A model generated the notes under the pieces. The model searched no databases and was not told the DNA's origin. It saw only the letters and a program-made list of their open reading frames with translations. A stretch of 64,000 bases of DNA from Castor canadensis (lineage: Eukaryota > Chordata > Mammalia > Rodentia > Castoridae): contig NC_133386.1 of assembly GCF_047511655.1 (NCBI RefSeq), positions 77,379,501 through 77,443,500 on the forward strand. The letters are read 5' to 3'. The translations under genes and the position numbers were made by a program. Numbering within the stretch: position 1 is the first letter of the stretch; each line of letters opens with the position of its first letter. Shown piece after piece: positions 35,986 to 48,189 of this stretch.

Positions 35986-36349
35986 AGGGATATATATTCA
36001 TTGAACTCTATATAGCATTGGACCACTGTACTGTGTTAGATGTTAAGTGTAGTTTTTAATCATAAAAGTAATCACTTTATTAACAAATACCTTGTAGCCA
36101 AACTTCGTTTTGGGAGGAAGGAGGTGATCTAGTCATCCAGAACCCCTTAGAATGCAAGGTCAGCTAGGTCAGCTCAGAGCTAAGATGAGCCTTTACTTCC
36201 TGGATATAGTGATGGAAGCAATGACTCAAGCCAGATGCTACTTATCTAGAGAAATTTTATACAAATGTTCTTGGTTTTTCAAGATTACCTATTTAAAAAA
36301 AACTACTTTATTATTTATTACAGTTTTTTAATTCATACTTCAATTTTAG

Positions 36350-36484
36350 ATTTCAAAACTCTTGGAAGAATTGAGAGAGGCCAAAGAAAACCATACACCA
36401 GAGATGAAACATTTCATGGGATTAGAACAGAAAATTAAACAGATGGAAATGAGACATAAACAAAGAGAGCAGGAACTTCAACAG
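36350..36484 (+). CDS. CEP162: CEP162 coding exon (8th in window)
   Basis: This exon is 135 bp (45 codons, phase 0), with acceptor TTCAATTTTAG and donor CAACAG|GTAAAG. It encodes [20 protein letters not shown], then [20 protein letters not shown] and QELQQ, a coiled coil near-identical to human CEP162 as recalled. It is the first exon after the 15.4 kb retroelement-filled intron. Confidence 0.95.
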
Positions 36485-37052
36485 GTAAAGTAAAAGAGCA
36501 CATTTACATATTTTCACAGTTCTTTAGTGCCTTTAATTTGCTATAATTTTGATATCTCTATCAGAAGTTATGTCTTAGATTATTCCTATTACATTTTGAT
36601 CTTGTTAAAAAATCAACTTATAGCTTTTAAATGACTTTAAATCTTGAATACATTGGTTTCCCTTACATTTAGAGAGAAAAGGCTTGTACCTTATTTTTAA
36701 TTAACGATTGGTGCCCAAGTTTTACATCTCACCCTGGAACAGGGCTTTGAGAACGATGTTCCATATTCTGTTCATTCCAATACAAAATATGTTAAAAGAT
36801 GATCATGTGTTTCCTACATTTAATTAGGGTTAGGGCTTCAGCATACTAATTTGGGGGGAATATAAACATTTAGCCCATAACAAACAGTGTGAATTTATAT
36901 ACCCTTTGAAAACAGAAAATGCTACATATAACAGAGCCTTATGGTTGACTGAGTTCCCCATTAGCATGCTCCACTTTAGCTCTTGGAGATGGTTAAATGT
37001 TAATTTGTTCCCACTGAACTACAACAGTAATGTTGAGTTTTTGTATTTGCAG
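36485..37052 (+). other. CEP162: CEP162 last intron
   Basis: A 568 bp intron. About 36825-36890 ('gttagggcttcagcatacta', 'ggggggaatataaacattta') looks like the end of a MaLR-type LTR. The rest is unremarkable. The acceptor TATTTGCAG ends at 37052. Confidence 0.6.
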
Positions 37053-37262
37053 ATAATACAGCAAACACACCAAGTAGTAGAAACTGAGCAAAACAAGGAA
37101 ATTGAGAAATGGAAAAGACTTGCACAGTTAAAGAATCGTGAGCTGGACAAGTTCCGCACAGAACTGGATTCCATATTAGATGTTCTTCGGGAGCTGCACC
37201 GGCAGGGGGTGGTTGTGCCCATTACTTTTACAGATGGAGTAAATGCACCAGAGTTTTACTAG
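37053..37262 (+). CDS. CEP162: CEP162 terminal coding exon with stop
   Basis: This exon is 210 bp including the TAG at 37260-37262. It encodes IIQQTHQVVETEQNKEIEKW, then KRLAQLKNRELDKFRTELDS and ILDVLRELHRQGVVVPITF, ending NAPEFY. The LRELHRQGVVVP tail is the CEP162 C-terminus signature. The final residues differ slightly from human as recalled (an extra Phe before Tyr), which is ordinary divergence. All nine exons sum to 1851 nt, divisible by three, so the window encodes 616 residues plus a stop. Confidence 0.96.
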   Translation: MIQQTHQVVETEQNKEIEKWKRLAQLKNRELDKFRTELDSILDVLRELHRQGVVVPITFTDGVNAPEFY

Positions 37263-37420
37263 AAACTGGGATTTTGCATGACCTCATAGAAAGGCCTAGA
37301 GATGGATGAAATTGTGCCATTATCAGAAGGACAGCTTTTGAAAAATAAGTGTTCCAATGTGGCTTGCCAGAAGCAAACACCAAAGCAACACTTCAAAATA
37401 AATTTTTCTTAACAAGGAAA
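37263..37420 (+). other. CEP162: CEP162 3' UTR (proximal)
   Basis: Sequence after the stop up to the likely cleavage site about 20 bp beyond the AATAAA. A longer UTR is possible, but no second AATAAA is obvious in the next kilobase. Confidence 0.5.
37397..37402 (+). terminator. Polyadenylation signal, CEP162
   Basis: AATAAA lies 135 bp after the TAG, followed by a T-rich stretch. It is the only canonical hexamer close to the stop. Confidence 0.6.
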
Positions 37421-38864
37421 AAGAAGCATCCTGACGTACTTTACTGAAAACCATTAACTAGTCACATTTTAAATGATTTACAGATAGGTTCCTTAATGTC
37501 AGGTAATTATAGCTAGTAAGATTTTTTGCAAAGAATCTAACTTGTACGCTAGAATGAAAAGAAAAGAAAATTGCACAAGATTCAGCCACATTAGTATTGA
37601 CCAAATGTGTACTCTTAATTTTCTTTGTGACAGGAAAAGGGTCTCTTTCTCATGGAGATGGGTAGAATATGAGCCCAGTGGTGTGGACAAGTTCATCAAC
37701 CATCAGCTGACTTATAACACTTCCTCAGTAATTTGGAGGAGAATTGTCACTTCTCTAGGAAATCTCCACTCCTTCCTCTAGGGAGAAGGTGAAAAATACA
37801 CTTCATAAATAATAAGGGAATTTAATACAGCCACTGTTTTAGGCTTTATCTCTTAAATAACAGTCCTAATTTTCAGCAATTCAAATTATAAACGGAATAT
37901 GTTTTGTGTTTTCTATTGAAAAAGTAATATGTACCCATTAGAAAAAAATTAAATTTATAGCAGCCACATTTAAAAAAGTAAAAAGAAACTATGAAAATTG
38001 AGTTTTTACATTTTTTTCATACTAAGTCTTCAAAACATATTTTGTATTTATAGCACATCTCTATTTGGACTAGCCACATTCCAGGTGCTCAATCACCACA
38101 TCCCAGTAAGTGCAATTCTAGAGTAGTAATTACACGGCAAAACACCTTGGAAGGGACAGGTGAACTAGTTCTTAATGAAACTGGGCAATAGATGTGAGGA
38201 ATGGAAGTTGTTAAGTATAAGAAAGCTTTATTGTCTTAATGTCCAATATTTTTAATGTATCCTTCCTAAGATGACAGCAAAAATGTAGTTTGCTATTTTT
38301 TTAATGTGAAAATTTTAAGTTATAATACAAATAACTTATTATTTGTGATTTTGTGTGTCTTATCTACACCTTTAAATATATAGCTGTACCTGTCCTTCCA
38401 TTTGTGTTTTTGACTGTTTGTGAGCCATTCCTTCTAAGCATAACCATAGCTGGTTCTAAAACATGGAGATGAGTGCAGAATCAAATGTTTATTAACAGAA
38501 ATGAGATAGCCAATTTTGATGAGGATTCTATATTCTATTTTGGAATAACCTATACACATGGCAGATCTTTAGTTCTATCTACAGATTAAAGATCCATAAG
38601 TACTATCAGAAATGTTTGTTATAACTAAAAATCCCAGAAATTATATCTCATTCCTTAGTCATTGCTTTGGGTGGAATGGAAGGGGTGGGATGAGAACACA
38701 GATGAATTCATAAAGCTTTTTGAATAGGAAGATTTTGTGGAAATTTAAGCTCAAAAAATTGTTACTCCTCTACAAATCTGATGACTTATTTTAGGTGTTG
38801 ACTTTACTGGGTTAAGCTATATCCAGATCGGTTACTTCTAAGTTTGTCTTTAATGTTTCAGGAA
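37421..38864. other. Intergenic, no feature seen
   Basis: AT-rich sequence downstream of CEP162. I recognise no gene or clear repeat; it may include a longer CEP162 3' UTR. Confidence 0.5.
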
Positions 38865-39290
38865 GAGATTGGCATTTAAATCAGTGAACTAAGAAAGATC
38901 TGCCCTCACCCAGTGTGGGAGAGGACCATCCAAATGGTTGAGAAGGGTCCAGATAGAGGGTAAAGGCAGAGAACAGGCAAATCTACTCTGGAGCTAGGAC
39001 AGCCATTTTCTGCCCTTGGTCATCAGAACCCAGATTCTTGGGCCTTCAAACTCCAGTACTTACACTAGCAGCTACCCAGTTTCTCAGGCCTAAATCTTAG
39101 GCCCTTGACTTAGAGTAAGCCAGTGAATTCCTTGATTCTCTAGCTCACAGAGAGCCAATCATGGGATATGGCCTCCATAATACCCTCCTGTCTTCCTACC
39201 TATCTATCTTCTATTAGTCTGTTCCTCTGGAGAACCCTGAGAAATACAAGTCTGGGTGCTGTGAGTGGTTCTAATGGGATTATCTTCAGC
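38865..39290 (+). repeat. Old interspersed repeat, copy 1
   Basis: Shares an ordered series of phrases with 50605-51000: 'gagattggcatttaaatcag', 'agatctgccctcacccagtg', 'gccttcaaactccagtactt' and 'gattctctagctcacag'. It ends with 'gttcctctggagaaccctga', common next to mammalian LTR-type repeats. The family is not assigned. Confidence 0.6.
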
Positions 39291-39809
39291 ATGGGTTTTT
39301 TGAATTAGTATTGGGGTTTCTGGAATTTGATACCTAATCTGATTATATTTAAAAAGGCTAAAGACTATTTACAGTAGTACTGAGGTCTTAATAGCCAGGG
39401 TATGAACTCTTTACAGAGCTATATAAAATATCTTCATTGAATACTACTGATCATCCATGTACAGGAGGCAAGTAACATACTGACTGATAGAATATAATGG
39501 CGGTTGCTTCTAATGTTGCTAGTAAAAATAATAAAAGGATGAGCTAAGGATTTGAATTCCTAACTAAAGCACTCCGTAAATAACCTGAGGGCTTCTAGGT
39601 GTACCCAGAGGGAGAATCCTGATTCCTGTAACCACAAGGCTGAAACTGGTGAAAACAAACACAAGTTCTCATCATAGAATTAGCTGAATTACAAAAAAAA
39701 ATTGAACTCCCAGCCTCAAAGAGTATCTATTGTTAAAGAGAAGCATTGAGCAATAGCAACCAAAAGTGCAATAATAGCTAGTATGTAAATTTAGCCAAGG
39801 CCAAAGCTT

Positions 39810-41285
39810 CATATACTTAAAACTGTAAAACTGATAAAAGAAATGAAAGAAAACATAAATGGAAAGATAAACTGCATGAGTTGGGAGAATACTGGTAAAA
39901 TGTCCACATTACCCAAAGGCATCTACAGAGTTAATGCAATCCCTGTTAAAATCTCAATGACATTTTCTCACAGAAATACAAAAGGCAATCCTAAATTTGA
40001 ATGGAACCAGAAAAGACCCCAAAGAGCCAAAGAAATCTTGAGTTAAAAAAACAAAGTTGAAGGCATCCCACTATCTATACTACACAGCTATAATTAACAA
40101 AACAGCATAGTATTTGCATAAAAATAAACTGACCAATGAAACAAGACTGTGTTCAAAAATTAAACCTAGCTTTAATAATCTTCAATGAAGGGTCAGGCAC
40201 CAGTGGCTCATGCTTGTAATCCTAGTTACTCAGGAGGCAGAGACCAGCAGGATGGTGGTTTGAAGCCAGCCTTGGACAAATAGTTCCCATGACTCTTATT
40301 CTTAAGAAAAAAACCCATCACAAAAAAAAAAAAAAAAACCAGTGGAGAGGCTCAAGTGGTAAGAGTGCCTGTTTAACAAGTGTGAGGCCCTGAAATCAAA
40401 CCCCAGTGCTGAGCCAAATATAATAATAAATTTCAGTAAAGGTGCCAAGAACACATAATGGAGAAGTAAAGTCTTTTCAGTAAATAGGACATAGAAAAGT
40501 AGTTATCTACACATGATAACTAATGAGGGCCTTAGTAATGAGAACGAAATGAGGGCCTCATCTCATAAACAATAATCAACTCAGATGTAAAAACTGAAGC
40601 TAAAATTGCTAAAGAAAATAGAAGAAAGAGCTTCATAACATTGGCCTAGACAATAATTTTTTGCAGGGGAAGGGGAAAGAAATGACCTCAAACACAAGCA
40701 ACAAAAGAAAACAGACATGCATCAAACTAAAAGCTTCTTTGTATATCATGGAAACCACAGAACGAAGAGCAGCCCACAAAATAAGAGGAAGTACTTGCAG
40801 TACATGCATCTGACCCAATATACAAGGAACTCCATTCAAGAGCAAGAAAACCTATGTTTTTTTTAAAGTGGGCAAAGCACAGGAATAGACATTTCTCAAA
40901 AGAGGACATAGATGGCCAACAGGTTCACAAGAAAATGTTCAACATCACTAATCATCAAATTAAAACTGAATTACTGCCTCACACCCAGAATGACAGTTAC
41001 CAAAAAGATGAAACAAGTGTTGAGGAGGATGTGAAGAAAAGGAAACTCAATACACTCACTGTTGGTGGCAATATAAACTAGTATAGCTATTATTGAAAGT
41101 GGTGTAGGGGTTCCTCAAAAAACCAAAAATAGAAATACCAGATGAGCCAGCAATGTCACTACAAATATATATCCAAAGGAAATAAAACCAGTCTGTGGAA
41201 GAGATACCTGCACTCCCATGATCATTGCAGCACTGTTCACAGTAGTACTTAAGTGTCTACCAATGGATAAAAATGTGAACCAGGC
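39810..41285 (+). mobile_element. Decayed L1 ORF2 3' region, SINE nested
   Basis: ORF2 C-terminal half in sense orientation with many stops. Pieces: 'aatgcaatccctgttaaaat' (39937), 'actacacagctataattaac' (40079), 'ccacagaacgaagagcagcc' (40753), 'acatcactaatcatcaaatt' (40942), 'cattgcagcactgttcacag' (41223). A dimeric SINE interrupts it at 40191-40425. The 3' end is not clearly seen. Confidence 0.8.
40191..40425 (+). repeat. Dimeric B1/tRNA-like SINE nested in L1
   Basis: The B1 arm 'ggtcaggcaccagtggctca' and 'taatcctagttactcaggag' is followed by an A-rich linker. The tRNA-like arm then reads 'gagaggctcaagtggtaaga' and 'gtgaggccctgaaatcaaac'. L1 ORF2 text continues on both sides, so this insertion is younger than the L1. 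Confidence 0.88.
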
Positions 41286-41490
41286 AGGGACCTTCGTGGG
41301 GACAAGGGCACATGTAGGCCCAAAAGCCTCAACTCAAAACCTTTTATCCATTAAAACTGTGGTATGTGCTTTTTCTTATCCCCTCACTTCCCCCACACAA
41401 TCGTGCCTTAGACCATTGCCTATTTCCTACTTTAAAAAATGAATGTTCTTTCTTGCCTCTTCATTCTCCTAAGCAATCTTACCAGTACAA

Positions 41491-41668
41491 GGGCCAGGCA
41501 TGGTGGCGCACATCTGTAATCCCAACTATGCAGGAGGCAGAGGTAGGAGGATTCCAGTCTGAGTCCGGCCCCACACTAAATAAAGTAAAAAGGGGCTAGG
41601 GGTGTGGCTCAAGCGGTAGAGTGCTTGCCTAGCAAGTGTTAAGTTCAAACTCCAGTATCACCAGAAAA
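41491..41668 (+). repeat. Dimeric B1/tRNA-like SINE (well preserved)
   Basis: 'gggccaggcatggtggcgca', 'catctgtaatcccaactatg' and 'gaggcagaggtaggaggatt' form the B1 arm. 'ggggctaggggtgtggctca', 'agcggtagagtgcttgccta' and 'gcaagtgttaagttcaaact' form the tRNA-like arm. CpGs are partly kept, suggesting relative youth. Confidence 0.9.
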
Positions 41669-41799
41669 AAGTGCACCAATAAAATGAGGATGCCTCCAAC
41701 TCAGTGTCTCCAAAATTAAACTAAATGAGAGAATGAGATTTAAGGATCCTGTAATAAGTACACCAGGCCCCTTAAACCCTTTATTGTTAAAAGCAAATT

Positions 41800-41935
41800 G
41801 TGTGTGTTTTTGTCATTCCCCCATCATGCATTTTATTAATAGCTACAGCAGAATATAATACATGGGTATATGGAAACATCACAATGAACCCCCCTGTAAA
41901 ATTACCATAAACTATCAAAAAAAGTTTAAATATGG
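41800..41935 (+). mobile_element. L1 3'-end fragment
   Basis: 'catcacaatgaacccccctg' followed by 'taaaattaccataaac' and an A-rich tail resembles the terminal L1 3' UTR in other copies here. Confidence 0.5.
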
Positions 41936-42071
41936 GGGGAATCTTTGCTCCCATTTCCTTCATGGGGAACAGGAAATATTTCCCTCTCTTTTCTTCCCCA
42001 CCCCTTTGTCAATGCTTTATCTTATTATACTAAAATAAATCCTTGCTTAAACTTCCAAAAAAGGAGGGTGG

Positions 42072-42158
42072 GAACAGAGGCTGGTGGAGTAGCTTGTAGA
42101 GCACCTTCCCTAGCAAGTGTGAGGCCCTGAGTTCAAGTATAACCAAAAAAAAAAAAAA
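42072..42158 (+). repeat. tRNA-like (ID-type) SINE with A tail
   Basis: 'gaggctggtggagtagcttg', 'tagagcaccttccctagcaa', 'gtgtgaggccctgagttcaa', then a 14-base A tail at about 42145-42158. Confidence 0.9.
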
Positions 42159-42418
42159 GGGTAGCAAAGTAAAGCAGGTCATGTCCTGGGGTGAGTACCA
42201 ATGGGAGGGGAAGAGCACATAAGGAGAGGGTGAATATGGTGAAAGTATTTTGTGTTCATTATGAAAATAGAACAATGAAACATGTCAAAATTGTTCTACA
42301 AAGGAGGAGGAGAAGGGTTAAAGGAGAAAGATGGAGGGGGTAAGTCTAAGATGTATTGTAAGCACTTTTGTAAGTATCACAATATACCCCTCTGTACAAC
42401 TGTTATATGCTAATTTAA
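42159..42418 (+). mobile_element. L1-3'UTR-type repeat, copy 2
   Basis: Ordered matches to copy 1: 'ggggtgagtaccaatgggag', 'tatggtgaaagtattttgtg', 'aacaatgaaacatgtcaaaa', 'agatggagggggtaagtcta' and 'ctgtacaactgttatatgct'. It directly follows the A tail of an ID-type SINE. Confidence 0.6.
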
Positions 42419-42739
42419 AAATACTGGTGGCCGTGGCTAAAAAATTTAACAGAACTTAAGCCACACTTCCCAAACCCTGTACAAAAAAATGAAAACTCCA
42501 CTCTCTTGTCTGTGGGTCCAACCTGATGTCTATTCATCAGTGCTGTCCCTACTTCCTGTTCCCTGAATCTAACCTCCAGTTAAACTTTCACATAAAGCAT
42601 TCATACTCTGGTTTGATTTCATTTCCACTGTCAGTGAATCAAAAGATCTTGCATGTACAGTAACAAATGGATAAAGGAAATGTATGCATAAACAATGCAT
42701 AAACAATTAAAAAGATAATTGTGGTATTTGCACCAAGGG

Positions 42740-42955
42740 CAAACTTTGATAACATTATCCTATTGCAAAGCATGCTGACTTATACTCAAATATATTGCAA
42801 AATCACAAAGAGTAAATTTCAAATATCTCACCCCAAAATATAATTGAGGTGAGGGATACTAATTAGTTTAACTTTGTCATTCCATTATATGTATATAAAC
42901 ATCACATTGTACCCCCATAAATATATACAATTATTGTTAATTTAAAATCAGAATG
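42740..42955 (+). mobile_element. Ancient L1 3' end
   Basis: The text 'ttcaaatatctcaccccaaa', 'ttagtttaactttgtcattc' and 'aacatcacattgtaccccca' is the classical old mammalian L1 3' terminus. Confidence 0.7.
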
Positions 42956-43087
42956 CAGATATTACTCTGGAAAGAATGAAATCCTGTCATTAGGGATGGG
43001 AGTATGTGAGAAGACACTGATGAAGCTAGGGTCCCTGAGCTCCTAAATCCTGAATAGCCCTTCTCTCTCTTGCCCTCTCTCTCCCTC

Positions 43088-43290
43088 GTTTTTTTATTTT
43101 TTTCTTGAAAGTGCTGAAAATTGAACCCAGGTCTCATGCATGCTAGCCAAGTACTCTATTAGTAAGTTTTATCCCCATCCCTTTTTAGTTTTACAGGGTC
43201 TCCCTGTGTAGCCCAGGTTGTCCTCAAACTTGCTATACTCCTGCTTCAGCTTCTCAGGTGCAGGGATTACAGCTGTACACAGCCCAGTTG
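43088..43290 (-). repeat. Dimeric B1/tRNA-like SINE (diverged)
   Basis: Antisense: T-rich tail, tRNA-like arm ('aaattgaacccaggtctcat', 'gctagccaagtactctatta'), then a B1 arm ('gtctccctgtgtagcccagg', 'gcagggattacagctgtaca'). Confidence 0.8.
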
Positions 43291-43830
43291 GTCTTCTGAT
43301 GAGCCTTTTTTGTCAGAAGTGACTTTCTCAACCCTACTGGTAGCAGCTTAGAGACCTTAGTTCCAGAGGCAGGAATATTTCTACCAGGAGACACAACAAT
43401 GACAATTCCTCCTCTGAGTCAACAGGCTAAGTAGTCATGGTGTTGACTGAGGTGATTGATTCTAACTACCAAGGAGAATTGGATTACTCCATACAGGAAA
43501 TATGGTGAATCTGTCTGGGATACAAGAGATTCCTTCAGGACTCCCTCAAAATTACCATGCCAAGGGATTAAGGTTAATGGGAAATTACAACCCAATACAG
43601 AAGGGCTACAAATGGCCCTGACCCTATAGGAATGAAGATTTGGGTTTCCTACCAGGTAAGAACCATTGCCAGCTGAGGTGCTTGCTAAAAGCAAAGGTAA
43701 AACAAATGGGCAGTAGGAGGTGGTTCTAAGTACTGGCTGTGACCACACGATTGATTACAGAGCATTACCTCACTATTTTATTACAAATGTGTGTCTATGT
43801 ACATGTATTAAATTAAATATCTTTTTTCTC
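43291..43830. other. Intergenic, no clear feature
   Basis: No gene recognised. The 109-codon - strand open frame here (43419-43748) has no family resemblance and no gene context. Confidence 0.4.
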
Positions 43831-43842
43831 ATCTTATTTCTT
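43831..43842. repeat. Target-site duplication (left) of full-length L1
   Basis: 'atcttatttctt' is repeated exactly at 50239-50250 on the other side of the L1. Confidence 0.88.
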
Positions 43843-44228
43843 TTTTTTAATTCACTTATTCACATGTACATAGATTGTTTGGGCCATTTCTCCCCCCTGA
43901 CCCCAGCCCCATCCTCTCCCCCTCACCCCCCCTTGCTTCCAGGCAGAGCCTGTTCTGCCCTTATCTCTAATTTTGTTGAAGAGAAAACATAAGCAATAAT
44001 AAGAAAGACAAAGCATTTTTGCTACTTGAGTTAAGGGTAGCTATACAGGGAGGTTCCTAGCATTGCTTCCATGTGCAAATGTGTTACAACTCAAGTTGAT
44101 TCATCTCTAACTGACCTTTTCTCTAGTTCCTGATCCCCTTCTCTTATTGACCTCTGTCGCTTTAAGGTTTCTGTATTAGTTCCTCTGCAGTGGGGACATT
44201 AAATACTTTCATGTTTTGAGTTTCTTAC

Positions 44229-47200
44229 TTACCCCGATACCTCCCATATGTGCTCTCCCCTTGTCATGTGACGTAAGTCTAACAACAATGCTGTATTTGC
44301 CCTAGATCTAAAGTCCGCATATGAGGGAGAACATACGATTTTTGTCTTCTGAGCCTGGCTAACCTCACTCAGGATGATTTTCTCCAATTCCATCCATTTA
44401 CCTGCAAATGATAAGATTTCATTCTTCTTCATGGATGAGTAAAATTCCATTGTGTATAAATACCACATTTTCTTAATCCATTCATCAGTAGTGGGGCATC
44501 TTGGTTGTTTCCATAACTTGGCTATTGTAAATAGTGCTGCAATAAACATGGGTGTGCAGGTGCCTCTGGAGTAACCTGTGTTGCATTCCTTTGGGTATAT
44601 CCCCAGGAGTGGGATTGCTGGATCATATGGCAGGTCTATGTTTTGATTTTTAAGAAGTCTCCAAATTTTTTTCCAGAGTGGTTGCACCAGCTTGCATTCC
44701 CAGCAGCAGTGGATTAGGGTTCCTTTTTCCCCACATGCTCGCCAACACCTATTGTTGGTGGTGTTTTTGATGATAGCTATTCTAACAGGGGTGAGATGGA
44801 ATCTTAGTGTGGTTTTGATTTGCATTTCCTTTATGGCCAGAGATGGTGAGCATTTTTTCATGTGTTTTTTGGCCATTTGAATTTCTTCTTTTGAGAAAGT
44901 TCTGTTTAGTTCACTTGCCCATTTCTTTATTGGTTCATTGATTTGAGGAAAGTTTAGTTTTTTAATTTCCCTGTATATTCTGGTTATCAGTCCTTTGTCT
45001 GATGTGTAGCTGGCAAATATTTTCTCCCACTCTGTGGGTGGTCTCTTCAGTTTAGAGATCATTTGTTTTTTTTGTGCAGAAGCTTTTTAGTTTTATGGAG
45101 TCCCATTTGTCCATCATTTCTTTTAGTTGCTGAGCTGCTGGGGTTCTATTGAGGAAGTCTTTGCCTATACCTATTACTTCCAGAGTGTTTCCTGCTCTTT
45201 CCTGTACCAACTTCAGAGTTTCTGGTCTGATATTAAGGTCCTTGATCCATTTTGAGTTGATACTAGTACAGGGTGATAAACATTGGTCTAGTTTCAGTTT
45301 TTTGCAGACGGATAACTACTTTTCCCAACATTTGTTTAAGAGGCTGTCTTTTCTCCATCATATATTTTTCGTGCCTTTGTCAAAAATAAGATGAGCATAG
45401 TTGTGTGGGTTCATATCCAGGTCCTGTATTCTGTTCCACTGGTCTTCATGTCTGTTTTTGTGCCAGTACCATGCTGTTTTTATTGCTATTGCTTTGTAAT
45501 ATAGTTTGAAGTTGGGTATTGTGATATCTCCAGCATTGCTCTTTTTGCTGAGTACTGCCTTGGCTATTCGAGGTCTCTTGTGTTTCCAAATGAACTTAAG
45601 GGTAGATTTTTCAACTCTGTGATGAATGTCATTGGTATTTTGATGGGAACTGCATTAAACATGTAGATTGCTTTTGGTAGTATAACCATATTTACTATGT
45701 TGATTCTACCAATCCATGAGCACAGGAGATCTCTCCACCTTCTGTAGTCTTCCTTGATCTCTTTCTTCAGGAGTTTGTAGTTCTCCTTGTAGAGGTCATT
45801 CACATCCTTTGTTAAGTTTACTTCTAGGTCTTTGATTATTTTTAGGCTAGTGTAAATGGAATTGTTTCCATGTATTCTTTCTCAGTTTGTTTGTTATTAG
45901 TGTATAGAAAAGGTAATAATTTCTGTAAGTTGATTTTGTATCCTGCCACCTTGCTGTAGCTGTCTATGGTGTCTAGGAGTTTTGGGGTAGAGTTTTTTGG
46001 GTCATTAAGGTATAGGATCATACTGTCTACAAATAGGGATATTTTGACAGTTTCTTTGCAGTGTCTTTACCTATTTATATTCCTTTTATTTCTTGTTCTT
46101 GCCTAACTGCTGTGTCTAGGAATTCTAGTACTATATTGAATAGGAGTGGGGATAGTGGGCACCCTTGTCTCATTCCTGATTTTAGGGGAAATGGTTTCAG
46201 TTTTTCACCATTAAGTATGATGTTGGCTGTAGGTTTGGCATATATAGCTTTTATAATGTTGAGTAACTTTCCTTCTATTCCTAGTTTTCTTAGAGCTTTT
46301 ATCATGAAGTGGTGTTGAATCTTATCAGAGGCTTTTTCTGCATCTATTGAGATGATCAAGTGGTTTTTGTCTTTGCTTCTGTTAATGTGGTGTATTACAT
46401 TTATTGATTTTTGTATGTTGAACCACCCCTGCATTCCTGGGATGAAGCCTACTTGGTCGTGGTGAATGACCTTTTTGATGTGTTGTTGAATTTGGTTTGC
46501 CATTATTTTTTTGAGGATTTTTGCATCAATGTTCATTAAGGAAATTGGCCTATAGTTCTCCTTTTGGGAGGTGTCTTTGCCTGATTTTGGGATGAGTGTA
46601 ATACTGGCTTCATAAAATGAGTTAGGCAGTGTTCCTTCCCTTTCTATTTTGTGGAACAGTTTAACAAGGGTTGGTATTAGTTCTTCTTTAAAGGTCTGAT
46701 AGAATTTAGAAGAGAAACCATCAGGTCCTAGACTTTTCTTTTTTGGGACACTACTGCTGCTTCAATTTCATTTTGTGTTATAGATCTATTCAGGTGATTA
46801 ATGTCCTCTTTGTTCAAATTTGGATGGTCATAAGTATCTAGAAATCTGTCTATTTCTTCAAGATATTCAAATTTATTAGAATATAGGTTCTCAAAGTAGT
46901 CTCTGATGATTTCCTGGATTTCCATGGTTTTTGTTGTTGTCTCCCCTTTTGCATATCTGATTTTACTGATTTGGGTTTTTTTCTCTCCTTGTTTTAATCA
47001 GATTTGCCAGGGGTCTGTCAATCTTACTTATTTTTTCAAAGAACCAACTTTTTGTTTCATTGATTCTTTGTGTGTGTGGTTTTTTGTTGTTGTTGTTTCT
47101 ATTTCATTGATTTCAGCCCTTATTTTTATTATTTCTGTCCTTCTGCTTGTTTGGGGATTTGCTTGTTCTTGTTTTTGTAGGAGTTTGAGATGAAGCATTA

Positions 47201-48139
47201 AGTCATTGATTTGAGATCTTTCTGTCCTTTTAATATATGCAGTCATGGCTATAAACTTTCCTCTTAGGACTGCTGTTGCTGTGTCCCATAGGTTCTGGTA
47301 GATCATGTTTTCATTTTCATTTACTTCCAGGAACCTTTTAATTTCCTCTTTTATTTCATCAATGAACATTTTGTTCATTGAACAATTTGTTCTTCAGCTT
47401 CCAACTGTTTGCATGTTTTTTGCTATTATTTTTGTTGTTGAGTTTTAGTTATAATACATTGTGATCAGATAGGTTGCATGGTATTATTTCTATTTTCTTA
47501 TATTTGCTGAGGCTTGCTTTGTGCCCTAAGATGTGACCAATTTTGGAGAAGGTTCCATGGGCTGCTGAGAAGAATGTGTATTGTGCAGGATTGGGTGAAA
47601 TATTCTGTAGACATCAGGTAGGTCCATATGATCTATGGTGTGATTTAGATCTAGGATTTCTTTATTGATTTTTTATTTGGATGACCTACCTATTGGTGAT
47701 AGGGAGGTATTAAAGTCTCTCACTACCATTGTGTTGGAGTTTATATATGTTTTTAGGACCTTCAGAGTATGTTTGATGAAATTGGGTGCATTGATGTTGG
47801 GTGCATATAGGTTGATAATTGTTATTTCCTTTTGGTGTATTTCCCCTTTTATTAGTATGGAATGTCCTTCTTTATCTCATTTGATCAATGTAGGTTTGAA
47901 GTCTACTTTGTCCGAGATAAGTATTGCCTGTTTTGGGGACCATTGGCTTGGTAAATCTTCTTCCAGCCTTCCACATTCAGCCAGTGCTTGTTTCTGTCAA
48001 TTAGATGTGTCTCCTGTAGGCAACAGATTGTTGGATCTTCCTTTTTAATCCAGTTTGCCAAATGGTGTCTTTTGATGGGAGAATTAAGTCTGTTAACATT
48101 CAGTGCTAGTATTGATAGGTATGTGGTGATTCCTGTCAT
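44229..48139 (-). pseudogene. L1 ORF2 (endonuclease-RT), broken
   Basis: The endonuclease start is readable (LALNVNRLNSPIKRHHLANW, CCLQETHL; 48130-47900). RT blocks follow, including [20 protein letters not shown] and [20 protein letters not shown] (46536-46075). The longest open piece (45062-44229, 277 codons) is the C-terminal domain with the CysH-like region ([20 protein letters not shown]) and [12 protein letters not shown]. The RT catalytic FADD reads FVDS at 46022-46033, so the second Asp is lost. Several stops and shifts separate the blocks. Confidence 0.9.
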
Positions 48140-48189
48140 TTGATTGTCTTTGTTGTTTAAGGGTTTGATTGTGTGTAACTGAATCAATG

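Noticed and set aside
46906..48048. + strand hydrophobic open frames (46906-47193, 47665-48048)
   Set aside because: They are antisense shadows of L1 ORF2.
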